A DNA stretch of 64,000 nt from Syntrophomonas sp. (GCA_016841875.1 JAENYG010000008.1:69950-133949); one strand, 5' to 3'; positions 27,103 to 37,220 are shown, counted from the first letter of the stretch. The notes: a model not told the origin generated them from the letters alone. Numbers and translations: made by a program.

Positions 27103-28275
27103 CTAATGGTGAAATAGACGAACTCTGGTGAATGCCATGGCTATATTGTATTTATTACAGGTTTCGATCACATTATCATCTCGAATAGAACCACCCGGCT
27201 GGGCAATATAACAAACTCCGCTTTTTCTAGCCCGTTCGATATTATCGCCAAATGGGAAGAAAGCATCTGATCCCAGAGAAACGTCATTCATTTTAGCAAG
27301 CCATTCTTTTTTCTCTTCCCTGGTCAAGGCTTCCGGTTTTTCTATAAAGAAGCTTTCCCATATGCCATCAGCAAGCACATCCATATAATCGTCTGATATA
27401 TAAACATCTATTGTATTATCCCGATCTGCTCTTCGAATATCTTTTTTAAAAGGTAAATGTAAAACCTTCGGGTTCTGGCGCAAAAACCAGATATCAGCCT
27501 TATTTCCCGCCAGCCGAGTACAGTGTATTCTGGATTGCTGCCCGGCCCCTATGCCGATCGCCTGTCCATCTTTTACGTAACATACCGAATTAGATTGGGT
27601 GTATTTCAAAGTAATCAGGGATATTAATAGATCTCTTTGTTCATCTGCAGGTATTTCCTGATTACTGGTAGGTCTTTCCTTTAAAAGGTCCTCTGATATT
27701 TTAATATCATTTCTCCCCTGTTCAAAGGTGATACCAAATACTTCTTTGGTTTCCACCGGATCAGGTTCATAATTAATATCCATCTGAATAATGTTGTAGC
27801 TGCCCTGGCGCTTGCCTTTAAGTATTTCCAGGGCTTTTGCTGTGTAGCCCGGGGCAATAATGCCATCAGATACTTCACGGGCAATCAGCTTTGCAGTTTG
27901 CTCATCACAGGCATCAGATAAGGCTATAAAATCACCATAAGAAGACATCCTGTCTGCCCCTCTGGCTCTGGCATAAGCTATGGCCAGCGGCGATAGTTCC
28001 AGGTCATCAACAAAATATATCTTTTTCAGGATATCACTCATAGGGATGGCTATTGCTGCCCCGGCCGGACTTACATGTTTAAATGAAGCCGCTGCCGGCA
28101 GGCCTGTGGCTTCATTTAATTCTTTAACCAACTGCCAGCTGTTAAAAGCATCCAGTAAGTTAATATATCCTGGATTTCCATTCATAACTTGGATAGGTAA
28201 TTCTCCGTTTTCCATAAATATTCTGGCCGGACTCTGATTCGGATTACATCCGTACTTCAATTTAAGTTCCTTCAT
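27103..28275 (-). CDS. Stand-alone AICAR transformylase (PurH C-domain type)
   Basis: A 390-aa protein corresponding to the formyltransferase half of PurH, which makes FAICAR from AICAR and 10-formyl-THF. The active-site Lys-His pair is in AAASFKHVSPAGAA. LKYTQSNSVCYVKDGQAIGIGAGQQSR and PFGDNIERARKSGVCYIAQPGGSIRDD (each quoted here in the order found) carry substrate and dimer contacts. The N-terminal IMP cyclohydrolase domain is absent, as in a known clostridial group of single-domain enzymes. GAGGAGAG lies upstream of the ATG. A ZTP riboswitch lies in the leader and fits the role, because ZTP builds up when 10-formyl-THF is short. Confidence 0.9.
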   Translation of the reverse strand: MKELKLKYGCNPNQSPARIFMENGELPIQVMNGNPGYINLLDAFNSWQLVKELNEATGLPAAASFKHVSPAGAAIAIPMSDILKKIYFVDDLELSPLAIAYARARGADRMSSYGDFIALSDACDEQTAKLIAREVSDGIIAPGYTAKALEILKGKRQGSYNIIQMDINYEPDPVETKEVFGITFEQGRNDIKISEDLLKERPTSNQEIPADEQRDLLISLITLKYTQSNSVCYVKDGQAIGIGAGQQSRIHCTRLAGNKADIWFLRQNPKVLHLPFKKDIRRADRDNTIDVYISDDYMDVLADGIWESFFIEKPEALTREEKKEWLAKMNDVSLGSDAFFPFGDNIERARKSGVCYIAQPGGSIRDDNVIETCNKYNIAMAFTRVRLFHH

Positions 28276-28363
28276 ATTGCACTCTCCTCATATAATTATT
28301 TTTCAGGGTTCTAGTTAGTATATTGCCTTTTTTACCCAACCTTTAACCGTTGTTTTTCGGGAT

Positions 28364-28392
28364 AAAAAAAGCCGCCAATCCATGTTGGCAGC
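28364..28392 (-). terminator. Terminator of the ZTP riboswitch
   Basis: On the minus strand GCTGCCAA pairs with TTGGCGGC across a six-base loop, followed by seven T. Its 5' arm overlaps the conserved 3' end of the aptamer, so ligand binding and termination are mutually exclusive. Confidence 0.85.
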
Positions 28393-28460
28393 CCAGACGG
28401 TCGGCTTTTATCAGTCATACTTCATGTGGTTAATTCCACTTCCGTCAGTCATATGACATC
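28385..28460 (-). promoter_or_regulatory. ZTP riboswitch (pfl motif)
   Basis: The minus strand reads ATATGACTGACGG, GTGGAATTAACCAC and, after a short linker, GCCGACCGTCTGGGC. These are the two conserved halves of the pfl motif that binds ZTP or ZMP, including the near-invariant C-C-G-[CU]-C-U-G-G-G-C element. A terminator overlaps its 3' end, and the AICAR transformylase gene starts about 110 bases downstream. In this class ligand binding prevents termination, so the enzyme should be made when ZTP signals a shortage of 10-formyl-THF. Confidence 0.9.
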
Positions 28461-28576
28461 ACTATAAATATAATACTATAAAAATGAACCTGTCAATTAA
28501 GAGACGGGCTCATGGTCTCCGTATCCTTTCTGGTATCCTGTTTCTCTGAATCCGAGAAATTGAAGATACCAATATC

Positions 28577-29695
28577 TTATTGTTGGGCAGGTTCAACTCC
28601 CGAATAGCGTTCGTAAATTCGATCAAACTCCTCCTCCACATCTAAAAAAACTCGAATAATCGAAGGATCAAACTGTGCACCACTGCCTTCTATAATAATA
28701 CCCCGGGCTTTTTGGCGAGAATAGCTTTCCTTGTAAGGCCGTTCCGATCGCAAAGCATCATAAACATCTACCAGGCTCATGATGCGTGCTACGATAGGGA
28801 TCTCCTCTCCTGCCAGTCCATCCGGATAACCTGATCCATCCCAGCGCTCATGGTGCCAGCGGGCTATGGCGATACCCATCTTGATAAAGCTGTTATGGGG
28901 ATATTTCTCGTAAACTGATTGTAGATTCTCGGCTCCAATCAATGTATGAGTTTTCATGACTTCGAATTCTTCCGCTGTCAATTTTCCTGGTTTCATCAAT
29001 ATATAATCGGGGATACCAACTTTACCTATGTCATGCAGGGAACAGGCATAATGAATGTATTGAGCTGTATCACTCTCAAACAGGTCCGTATATAGCCCCA
29101 GAGCCTGCAGGCGTTCGGTTAGAACCCTTGAAAAAGCCTGCACTCTTTCGAGGTGCTGCCCGGTATTGTCATCCCGGGATTGTGCTAATCGTGCGAGGGC
29201 GAGAATGGTGGCTAGTTGGGAATCAGCAATTTCCTGCACCTGTTCTGAAACCAGCTGTTCTAAGTGTTTATTGTAGCCTTCCAATTCCGATTGCATGCGG
29301 TGAATTTTCAAATGGGTCTCTACCCGGGCCAGTACTTCCTCAAATTGAAAGGGCTTGCTGACATAATCAACCCCTCCGAGTTGAAACGCGTGCACTTTTT
29401 CCGAGGGTTCATTCATAGCGCTTATAAAAATTACCGGTATGTCCTTCAATGCCAGATTGCTTTTCAGGATCTTACAGGCTTCATAACCGTCAATTTCCGG
29501 CATATTAATGTCCATAAGGAAAAGATCGGGGGGGTTTTTCCGCGCAGCCTGCAGGGCCATGCCAGCGCGAGGAAAAGCAAATACTCGATATCCGCTATCG
29601 CTGAGTATTTTATCAAGTAATCTCAAGTTAGCAGGAGTGTCATCCACGATCATAATTTTGGGAGGAACCATGATATTATTAAACAAGCAAAACAC
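28577..29695 (-). CDS. HD-GYP response regulator (c-di-GMP phosphodiesterase type)
   Basis: A 372-aa cytoplasmic response regulator. The receiver domain has MIVDDTPANLRLL, the phospho-acceptor in LFLMDINMPEIDG, and the lysine in YVSKPF. A coiled linker leads to an HD-GYP domain with HDIGKVGIPDYIL, HTLIGAENL, WHHERWDGSGYPDGLAG and the VDVYDALRSERPYK segment, so the metal ligands and the GYP loop are intact. It is predicted to hydrolyse c-di-GMP when phosphorylated. The start is probably the GTG at 29695 with AAGGGA upstream; an ATG nine codons later lacks a ribosome site. It follows the hybrid kinase by 53 bp. Confidence 0.92.
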   Translation of the reverse strand: MFCLFNNIMVPPKIMIVDDTPANLRLLDKILSDSGYRVFAFPRAGMALQAARKNPPDLFLMDINMPEIDGYEACKILKSNLALKDIPVIFISAMNEPSEKVHAFQLGGVDYVSKPFQFEEVLARVETHLKIHRMQSELEGYNKHLEQLVSEQVQEIADSQLATILALARLAQSRDDNTGQHLERVQAFSRVLTERLQALGLYTDLFESDTAQYIHYACSLHDIGKVGIPDYILMKPGKLTAEEFEVMKTHTLIGAENLQSVYEKYPHNSFIKMGIAIARWHHERWDGSGYPDGLAGEEIPIVARIMSLVDVYDALRSERPYKESYSRQKARGIIIEGSGAQFDPSIIRVFLDVEEEFDRIYERYSGVEPAQQ

Positions 29696-29748
29696 TTCTT
29701 TCCCTTATTTGATAATGTTTCATTGTCGAGAGACAATAGTTGCTCCGT

Positions 29749-32700
29749 TTAACCTGCTTCACTACCCTCTTGGTCCACGATCATCTGCCTCAATGTCTTC
29801 ATCAATCCACTAAACTCGTATTCTTCAGCAAGCAGCTGTAATTTGGTAATAATCCCCTGATCGCGGGAGGGTAATTGTTGGATTAAGTTATGTAATTCTT
29901 TCATGTCACCATTTTCGATAGCCTTTATCATAGTGTTGATATCTTCCTTAGATAAGTTGTGTTTATGATGTTTTCCTTTTATGACTGATGAAACTTGATC
30001 TATTTCAACCACCGGTTCCCTTCTATAGGTGTACTCGATCCCGGTCAAGTGGCTGATCACCTGCAGTAATTCCTCTTGTCGAAATGGTTTTCGCAAAAAT
30101 GCATCGGCACCTGTTTCATGAGCCCAAGATCCATTTTCTACCGTCGCACCGGCTGATATGGCAATAATAGGTATCGGAGCCGCTTCCGAATGCGCTTTAA
30201 GCTGACTAATAGCCTCCCAGCCATCCATCTCCGACATCAACAAGTCCATCAGAATGATATGCGGTCGCCAATCTTCGATGACCTGGATTGCTTCCCTGCC
30301 ATTCAATACCTGTCGCACTTCAAAACCGATTACCGACAGCATCTGCATCAGCCAGTCCCGGTTGCTAGAGCGGCCATCCACTACTAGCACCCGCACTTCC
30401 CTCTTTTCTCCGGCAATGGCATCCACTTGGGCTATTAGCCCGGGTTGCTCTTTGACCCAATCCTCTGCGCCAGTCTGTGCAGTAAATGTGAATCTAAAGA
30501 GACTCCCCTGGTTAACCTGGCTCCTCAGTAACCGCAGGTCACCTCTCATTAGCCAGGCGAACTCGCGGCTTATAGTCAATCCCAGCCCAGTACCACCTTC
30601 CTTGCGACTACCCGCTCCCCCTCGTTCAAACGAGTTGAAAACTATGTCTGCTTCCTCAGTGGCAATTCCACAACCGCTGTCTTCCACGTCAATAGTGATT
30701 CTCATCCATTCTTCCATCTCGGTGATCGGCTCAACCGGCTTCCTGCCCGATGGCAGTTCCTGGGTCTGCTGCACCCGGACTACAATGCTGCCTGCCTCGG
30801 TATATTTCACTGCATTGCCAAGAAGATTAACCATGATCTGGCGCACTTTGCTTTCATCTAAGATCAAAACTCGTGAAAGGGGAGTTGTTCTTTCAAAATG
30901 CAGTGCCAGTCCCTTTTCCTGGCAGCGGAAACGAAACATGGTTTCTACATCATTTAACAACATATCAAAATCACAGTTTTGCTCGTTGAGAGAGGCGTGC
31001 CCTGCTTCAATCCTGGCCATTTCTAAAATATCGTTGATGATAGTCAGCAAATGCTGGCCGCTGCGGCTTACAAAATCTAAATTTCGTTGTTGGGCTAGTG
31101 GAATACTGGGATCCCTCTTAATGAGCTGCACATAACCGAGTATAACATTCATAGGAGTACGAATCTCATGACTCATATTGGCCAGAATCATGCTTTTGGC
31201 CTTATAGGCCGCTTCGGCAGCTTCAATGGCCTGTCGGAGTTCCTCTTCCATGGCTTTGCGTTCGCTGAGATCCACGAAACTCTCCAGCAGATATTCCTTA
31301 TTCCCTTGCGAAAGTCTGGTTACCGTTTTTAAAATGGGAATCCTGCTTCCATCCCATCGAGTCAACATGCTCTCAGAACAGACTTTTTCCTGCTGCTGAT
31401 CCAGCACTGGACAACTCCCCCCTCCATCTGAGCAAAGTAGTGGATGACAAATACGGCCGGTTATGTCTGAGATGTTCCCACCATATAACTGCAGGGCCGC
31501 GGGGTTGGCGTCTACAATCTCTCTCTTTCCAGTATCAATGAGTACTATCCCGGTCTCTACAGAATCGAAAATTTTCCTGGCTCTATCATTACTTTCCTGC
31601 AGGGCCTTTTCAGTTTTCTGACGATGGGTGGTGGTCCAGGCTTTTTCTGCAAAATATGAAGTCACCCTGGCATCTGTTTTTGTATATTTGGTTTCTTTAT
31701 TGGCCAGGATGGTAACAGCTGCCAGCTTTTCCTGGTATAAGGAAATGGGTATTACCAGCATTCTTATGATATCCTCATGCCCTTCCGGAAACAACATGGT
31801 GCTCATATCGTCTTTATTATTAAAAATTATTGGGCCGCCTGCTTCCACGCAGCGCAGCTTAAGTGTCTGTAATAAAGGTAGCATCTCTCTGCCTTCTCCC
31901 TTTTCTAAGCGGCAATCTCTTCCCCGGGGTGAATTAGCAGAAAATAGCTGCAAGGTCCGGCCAGATTCATCGGGAACAATGAGTACTCCCAGCTTACTGC
32001 CGGACAATCTTAGGGCTTCCTCTAGACTCGACATAAACAGGCTTCCGGATGATTTTTTATTGATATCGAGGGTTCTGATATACCAGTCGGCTTCTTCGAT
32101 GAGCTTGGCCTCGGTGATTTCCTCGTGCACACCCACGTAATTGGTTATGTGGCCTTGAGTATCATGTACAGGAGCTACGATCGCTCTCTCCCAGAATATC
32201 TCTCCATTTTTCCTGCAGTTGCGGAACTCCCCTCGCCACTCCATTCCCTCCCGAAAACATTGCCACATTTGTTCATAGTTTCCATCATCGCTGATAGCCG
32301 CCTGGAGAACTTTGCTAGATTTTCCTATTAATTCTTCGTAGCTGTATCCGGTTACTTTTTCATAATGATTGTTGATATATTGAATGTCACCCTCCTCATT
32401 GGAAATCACTACCGAGACCGGACTCTGTTCTATAGCCGTGTAAAGCTGGCGCAGCAGTTCTTCATTCCGCCTCCGTACCGATATATCTTCGAAAAGACAG
32501 ATCACATCCGATGGTATCTCTTTTGGGCTCACCGGGTGGAAAATGATTTTAAGGTTCAAAACCGGTCCGCCCCACGGCGGTTGGTACTCTCCTTCAAAAC
32601 ATGTTTTTTCGCCTGACTGTGCTGTTTGAAGCAATTCCATCATATAGTCACCGAAATCTTTCGCGGTTACAACCTGTCCTAAAAGGGGCTCCAGATGATT

Positions 32701-34233
32701 CATTTCATCGCGTTCAGCCATATGTTGATTGGCACTCACCATTCGACATTCGCGGTCAATATAAACAATACCCACCGGTGAGTTTTCAAATATGACCCGA
32801 TACAGACGCTCACTGGCCTTTAATGCTTCTTCCGCCTGTTTACGTGCAGATATGTCACGGGAAATACATAAAATGACATTCTGTCCATTATAATTCACCA
32901 ACTGGGAGGATATTTCCACCGCTACCTTGCTGCCATCTTTCCTTACATGAAGACTCTCATATTGAACACTGCCATTTTCTCTAAGGTTATTAAGCTGCTT
33001 GTTAGTATTCTCAATCCATTGAGGATCAACAACTCCCTTCATACCCATGCTTATATACTCTTCACGGGTATAGCCCAGCCGTTCAAACCCTTTTTTATTG
33101 GCGTCCATGAAACCACAATTTAGATCATACAGATATATGGCATCTTCGGCTTCTTCTAATAGTTTTCGATACCTTTTCTCAGAACTGATCAGTTCCCGGG
33201 AACGCTTTTCCAGCTCCGACTCCATTTCCTTCCTGTTCCTGCTCACCTGGCCTGTATAGAGATAAAAAAACAGCACGAAACCACCGGCGATAAGAATAAT
33301 AGCACCTATAAAAGCCCCATAGGCATAACTGGCTGCCCGGTAACCCTGGGCTAGAAAATCCCCCGACCATGCAAAAGAAGCAAGGAGAGGCACTCCGCTC
33401 AAATCATTGATAGTGAAATAGGCCCGGGGGGTTTTATCATCCAGGTTCTCCACCAGAAGAGGAGTCTGCTGCAGTTTGTCTATAAGCTCCATTTCTGCTG
33501 CGGTATAGGGCTCCTGCCCTTCATATCTGATTTCAATATCCAATTGAGTTTGCTGTGACCATTTGTCAATGAGAAACTGGTCCAGGCTGCGTCCCATTAT
33601 CAATGTCCCCCTGGAAATCCCCGAACCAGAACTGGGATAGATCAAATGTGCGCTGATAAGAATAGGGCCTGATCCTGAAGTAACCAGGAGTCCCTGGTAT
33701 GGTGCAAGCCCTATCTGCTTGAAGTATTGGATCAATTCAGGATCTGAAACTGAATCGGTTAGGCTTTCATTCCCTGCAGCATCTTTACTATGCCCACCCC
33801 AGACCAACTCTCCCTGGGAGTTAATACAATAGATCAGATCGATCCCACTTTTTCCTTTTAGTGCATTCCATTCAATATTACTCTCAAGGTATTCTTGATT
33901 TTGATCCTGCATGAACTGATAGGTATCATCCCAGTTGGCCCAATCCACACACAAATTATCCAGGGATTCAAGCTCTGCCAGGAAGGCATACTCCAATATA
34001 TCTGCATTACGTTCCAATTGCTCCTGTTCCAATTGTTTGAAATGATCCAATATCGTCTCTCTGGGGATAAATACGAGCAGTGCTGCACAGAGCAGCACGC
34101 AGGCGGCGACAAAGCACCATATTATATTATGGTTAGGATGGGTGATGTTCTTTTTCTGAATATGATGGTTTGGCGGTTTATTAAAAGAATAATCTTTGTC
34201 TGCAATAATACGATTATTTTTTTCATTCGTCAT
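29749..34233 (-). CDS. CHASE4-PAS-GAF hybrid sensor histidine kinase
   Basis: A 1494-aa membrane sensor. In order: transmembrane segment near 37-57; an extracellular CHASE4-type domain (SLDNLCVDWANWDDTYQF); a second transmembrane segment near 300; three PAS domains (KLLEEAEDAIYLYD, VIFENSPVGIVYID, AIEQSPVSVVISN); a GAF-like domain; a fourth PAS (IFDSVETGIVLID). Then come a HisKA domain (LANMSHEIRTPMNVILGY), an HATPase with DSGCGI and GGTGLGL, and a receiver domain. The receiver keeps the acceptor in ILMDLLMSEMDG and the lysine in LRKPF, but has VVDG where the acidic pair is usually Asp-Asp or Glu-Asp. A helical tail of about 70 residues lacks an HPt histidine motif. It is probably the partner of the HD-GYP regulator downstream. 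Confidence 0.92.
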   Translation of the reverse strand: MTNEKNNRIIADKDYSFNKPPNHHIQKKNITHPNHNIIWCFVAACVLLCAALLVFIPRETILDHFKQLEQEQLERNADILEYAFLAELESLDNLCVDWANWDDTYQFMQDQNQEYLESNIEWNALKGKSGIDLIYCINSQGELVWGGHSKDAAGNESLTDSVSDPELIQYFKQIGLAPYQGLLVTSGSGPILISAHLIYPSSGSGISRGTLIMGRSLDQFLIDKWSQQTQLDIEIRYEGQEPYTAAEMELIDKLQQTPLLVENLDDKTPRAYFTINDLSGVPLLASFAWSGDFLAQGYRAASYAYGAFIGAIILIAGGFVLFFYLYTGQVSRNRKEMESELEKRSRELISSEKRYRKLLEEAEDAIYLYDLNCGFMDANKKGFERLGYTREEYISMGMKGVVDPQWIENTNKQLNNLRENGSVQYESLHVRKDGSKVAVEISSQLVNYNGQNVILCISRDISARKQAEEALKASERLYRVIFENSPVGIVYIDRECRMVSANQHMAERDEMNHLEPLLGQVVTAKDFGDYMMELLQTAQSGEKTCFEGEYQPPWGGPVLNLKIIFHPVSPKEIPSDVICLFEDISVRRRNEELLRQLYTAIEQSPVSVVISNEEGDIQYINNHYEKVTGYSYEELIGKSSKVLQAAISDDGNYEQMWQCFREGMEWRGEFRNCRKNGEIFWERAIVAPVHDTQGHITNYVGVHEEITEAKLIEEADWYIRTLDINKKSSGSLFMSSLEEALRLSGSKLGVLIVPDESGRTLQLFSANSPRGRDCRLEKGEGREMLPLLQTLKLRCVEAGGPIIFNNKDDMSTMLFPEGHEDIIRMLVIPISLYQEKLAAVTILANKETKYTKTDARVTSYFAEKAWTTTHRQKTEKALQESNDRARKIFDSVETGIVLIDTGKREIVDANPAALQLYGGNISDITGRICHPLLCSDGGGSCPVLDQQQEKVCSESMLTRWDGSRIPILKTVTRLSQGNKEYLLESFVDLSERKAMEEELRQAIEAAEAAYKAKSMILANMSHEIRTPMNVILGYVQLIKRDPSIPLAQQRNLDFVSRSGQHLLTIINDILEMARIEAGHASLNEQNCDFDMLLNDVETMFRFRCQEKGLALHFERTTPLSRVLILDESKVRQIMVNLLGNAVKYTEAGSIVVRVQQTQELPSGRKPVEPITEMEEWMRITIDVEDSGCGIATEEADIVFNSFERGGAGSRKEGGTGLGLTISREFAWLMRGDLRLLRSQVNQGSLFRFTFTAQTGAEDWVKEQPGLIAQVDAIAGEKREVRVLVVDGRSSNRDWLMQMLSVIGFEVRQVLNGREAIQVIEDWRPHIILMDLLMSEMDGWEAISQLKAHSEAAPIPIIAISAGATVENGSWAHETGADAFLRKPFRQEELLQVISHLTGIEYTYRREPVVEIDQVSSVIKGKHHKHNLSKEDINTMIKAIENGDMKELHNLIQQLPSRDQGIITKLQLLAEEYEFSGLMKTLRQMIVDQEGSEAG

Positions 34234-35157
34234 CTATATCGCATGGTCCTTTCTATAAAGTGCCAATTATTCTCTTTTATTAATATATTATCGAAAAAAG
34301 AACAGCCTACTTTAAATCAGGGATACCAGAGGACGTTTGGGTCATTATGACCTTATGGCAATATTAAGACTTACACTAATAAGGCGGTATGATTGCCAGA
34401 CGCTTAATCCCCAAAATGGCTTGGCGCAAGGCTATTGCTGCCCAGGGTCTATTGCTTGTAACTCGCTAGTGGTACTTGTACTACAATAAAGGACAAAAGA
34501 TCAACGGAATAAGAGACTTTTGTCATGGTTATACTCAGACCCGATATTCTGCACCTATATCCAAATGTTATTAATTAGTTTTCTACATATTGTCTAGTAT
34601 TTCCTTTATATATACAATATTTCCTTTATATCCATATAATAGATTCACTCCTCTTCAATACAAAAATAAAATGCTTTGGTGAGATTTACTCCATTTTCTC
34701 AACTAACGTATAAAATACATTCTCATCAAATTCTTATGAACCATGAACATCAGTTAATTAATATTGTCATTCATCGGAATTTAAACCATCATCGCACATA
34801 TCTTGAATTGCTAGTCCCATTAACCTACTGATTATAGTATTTTCCCCAGCACTTCCCTAATGGTCTCAAGAGTATAAGAAGACTGTTCGATTTCTTCTCT
34901 AATCTCGTGTTGAAAGGCAGGCTATCATGTGTTCCGCTAAAAATTGAGGGAACGAAACGATCTCAAAGGGCAGTCAGCTCTCTGCCTAACTCAATCATTT
35001 TACACAGTTTTCTTCTTTAATTCTTTTCATCTTAACCGATTAGAACAATAAGTTTGCTTATCATCATACACCAAGGCACACCTCTCTTATAAGTTAAGGG
35101 GGGCGTGCCTTTCGAATCGTTATTTATTTTGATAATTTTCATAATGATTCTGACTTA
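34234..35157. other. 924-bp intergenic stretch, no intact gene
   Basis: No frame longer than 60 codons and no conserved RNA motif I recognise. On the minus strand, short open stretches separated by stops and shifts can be read (near 34380-34470 WAAIALRQAILGIKRLA, and near 34860-34930 REEIEQSSYTLETIREVL). They look like remains of protein-coding sequence, but I cannot assign them. TATTTCCTTTATAT occurs twice in direct repeat around 34600-34640. Confidence 0.45.
35073..35111 (-). terminator. Hairpin downstream of degV, possible terminator
   Basis: AAGGCAC (35073-35079) pairs with GTGCCTT (35105-35111), with further partial pairing inside. It lies about 50 bp after the degV stop. There is no strong T run on the minus strand. 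Confidence 0.5.
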
Positions 35158-36111
35158 TTAATGATGCCTAATTCTTTCTACAAATACATTTTTCTTTTCA
35201 ATCAATTCATGAACCTCATCCAGAATCAAATTATGTTTCTCTCGGGCTTTTTCAAGAAAAAATAGTGAAACAGCACCCAAACCAACGTGAGTGCCAACCG
35301 CAACACCCATCTGCATGATAAAAATATCACCGGTAAAATCACTATCTCTAATGATCATGTGCTTCAAGTTTTCAGCAATACTTATATCCGATGTATAACC
35401 AATTATTATAAAATCTGTCATATCTGTATCATTTCTTTTTATAAATTCATCGACATAGTGTTTAAGCACTCTCTTTCGTCCCCGTTCTTTGGCAACAATG
35501 GCTCCCCTCCCATTTTTCATAGTCATTATCGGCTTGAGGTTTAGAATCTTACCAATAAATGCTGAAGCATTGGAAAGCCTTCCGCTTCTTATTAAATGAT
35601 CTAAATCATCTACTGAAAGAAAGTGTTTTACCCTGGTTTTATTCTTTTCATTAAATTCAATCAATTCATCAAAGCTGGCTCCATATTCTCTTAATCTGGC
35701 GCTTTTTAATATCAACCAGCCGCTGCCATGGCTCATGGATTTGGAATCAACTACATGAATTGATACGGGTGTGTCGGGGTTATCCTCCAGGAATTTATCT
35801 CTGGCAATTAAAGCTGATTGATAAGCCGCACTGGTACCACTGGACATACAGATACATAATATTTCGGTATAGCCATCATCAACAGCCTTATTAATTATGC
35901 TTAAATACTCAGTTGGACTGGGCATAGAAGTGGCAGGCTCTTCAGCCAACTCTTCAATTACAGCATAGAATTCATCCGGCTTGATATCCAACCTATCACG
36001 GTAAGTCCTGCCTTCAAAAGTTATAGTCAACGGGGCTAAATCGATATCATATTTTTCAATAATTTCCTGTGAAAGATCACAGGTGGAATCTGCAATAATC
36101 TTTACCACCAA
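35158..36111 (-). CDS. DegV family fatty-acid-binding protein
   Basis: A 317-aa two-domain protein of the DegV/FakB family, which holds a fatty acid for phosphorylation by FakA. Family motifs: IIADSTCDLSQEII at the N-terminus, EEPATSMPSPTEYL, the SSGTSAAYQSA segment, VDSKSMSHGSGW, and FLSVDDLDHLIRSGRLS. The usual tail GPGTVG-like motif appears as VGTHVGLGAVSLFF. It is a little longer than the usual 280 residues at the C-terminus. The start is TTG at 36111 or GTG at 36108, both close behind AGGGGGAT. No FakA is in the window. Confidence 0.9.
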   Translation of the reverse strand: MVVKIIADSTCDLSQEIIEKYDIDLAPLTITFEGRTYRDRLDIKPDEFYAVIEELAEEPATSMPSPTEYLSIINKAVDDGYTEILCICMSSGTSAAYQSALIARDKFLEDNPDTPVSIHVVDSKSMSHGSGWLILKSARLREYGASFDELIEFNEKNKTRVKHFLSVDDLDHLIRSGRLSNASAFIGKILNLKPIMTMKNGRGAIVAKERGRKRVLKHYVDEFIKRNDTDMTDFIIIGYTSDISIAENLKHMIIRDSDFTGDIFIMQMGVAVGTHVGLGAVSLFFLEKAREKHNLILDEVHELIEKKNVFVERIRHH

Positions 36112-36323
36112 GATCCCCCTATACTAATTTAAATAAGTACACTCCATTGTAAGTCGATATTTGTAAGATCAAGTCAGTATATTATTATACTATATTTTAT
36201 TATGATAAAAGGGATGTTTTTTATTCTTATGCTTTTATCTCATTTCATATATCTTTAGGGGCAGCAGGCTCTCCTGTGGCTTCTTCCAGTCTCAAGAAAT
36301 GCATACCGTTTATTTTGGTTGTT

Positions 36324-37220
36324 TTAATCCATCTTAACATGGATGGAGGGAGTTTCAACCAGTGCTATAGTGGCGGAGGCTATCGTAATTCTATCCGGAT
36401 ATAGTTTGATTTCCTCCAGGATACGGGTAAACAATAGATCTCTGGTAAACCTCCGGTTCCGGTAACCGACAATATAACGAACTGTGAATTCCAACCAATT
36501 GTCGGTGATTTTCATGGTCACCTGCGGTGCCATAGTAACATCATCGATGAAATAGGAACGCTTCATTTCTTTCCAAGAATGGGCAGCCTCCGCAATGATA
36601 GGATCGCTGATTACCTGCGCGACTTTTTGCAGCAGATCTCGGGTCAGGACGTAATCACTCCCGTGCCGGATGGGAATTTTTAATTCATCCCAGAGAAATG
36701 GAAAGTTGGAGGTATAGTTAAAAACGGGTTCTTTGAAAACGAAGCTGTTGGCGATTCGTACCGTACGCCCGGTGGGTAAATCAGCTTCCAGCCACTCCCC
36801 GACCTCCATGATGGTTGTGCGCAGCACACTGATATCCATGACGTCTCCTTTTATTCCTCCTAGTTGGACGCGATCCCCGGGGCGATAAAACTTCCCCATG
36901 GTAACAGCCATCCATCCTGCAACGCTGACAATCACCTCCTGGAGAGCAATTGCTATTCCGACACTAACTGCACCCACAAAAACAGCCAAACCGCCCAGTT
37001 GATCACTAAATATAGCCAGAAGCACAAGAAGAATAATTATATAACTTAGATTTTTAATCCATTTTTTGGCGCGGAATCGTGTTTCGCCGTCTTCAACGTG
37101 ACGTCCTGCTGATATCTGGACAAGGTATCCAATGAAATATATCAATATAACTGATATGACTGAGAGTACCAGCTTTTTTATGGTGGGATTAGCAAGCAGA
37201 GACCATATATAGTCTATCAA
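36324..37220 (-). CDS. Small-conductance mechanosensitive channel (MscS family)
   Basis: A 298-aa protein with three N-terminal hydrophobic segments. The pore helix is rich in Gly and Ala (LGGLAVFVGAVSVGIAIALQEVI). An MscS beta domain follows (FYRPGDRVQLGGIKGDVMDISVLRTTIMEV), then a C-terminal alpha/beta domain. It should open under membrane tension and protect against osmotic shock. The start is TTG with GGAGGAGGAG seven bases upstream. It is transcribed alone. Confidence 0.9.
   Translation of the reverse strand: MIDYIWSLLANPTIKKLVLSVISVILIYFIGYLVQISAGRHVEDGETRFRAKKWIKNLSYIIILLVLLAIFSDQLGGLAVFVGAVSVGIAIALQEVIVSVAGWMAVTMGKFYRPGDRVQLGGIKGDVMDISVLRTTIMEVGEWLEADLPTGRTVRIANSFVFKEPVFNYTSNFPFLWDELKIPIRHGSDYVLTRDLLQKVAQVISDPIIAEAAHSWKEMKRSYFIDDVTMAPQVTMKITDNWLEFTVRYIVGYRNRRFTRDLLFTRILEEIKLYPDRITIASATIALVETPSIHVKMD

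Noticed and set aside
28501-28570. Hairpins after the HD-GYP gene, including nested GGTATC/GATACC and TTTCTC/GAGAAA
   Set aside because: No T run follows on the minus strand, so I do not call a terminator.
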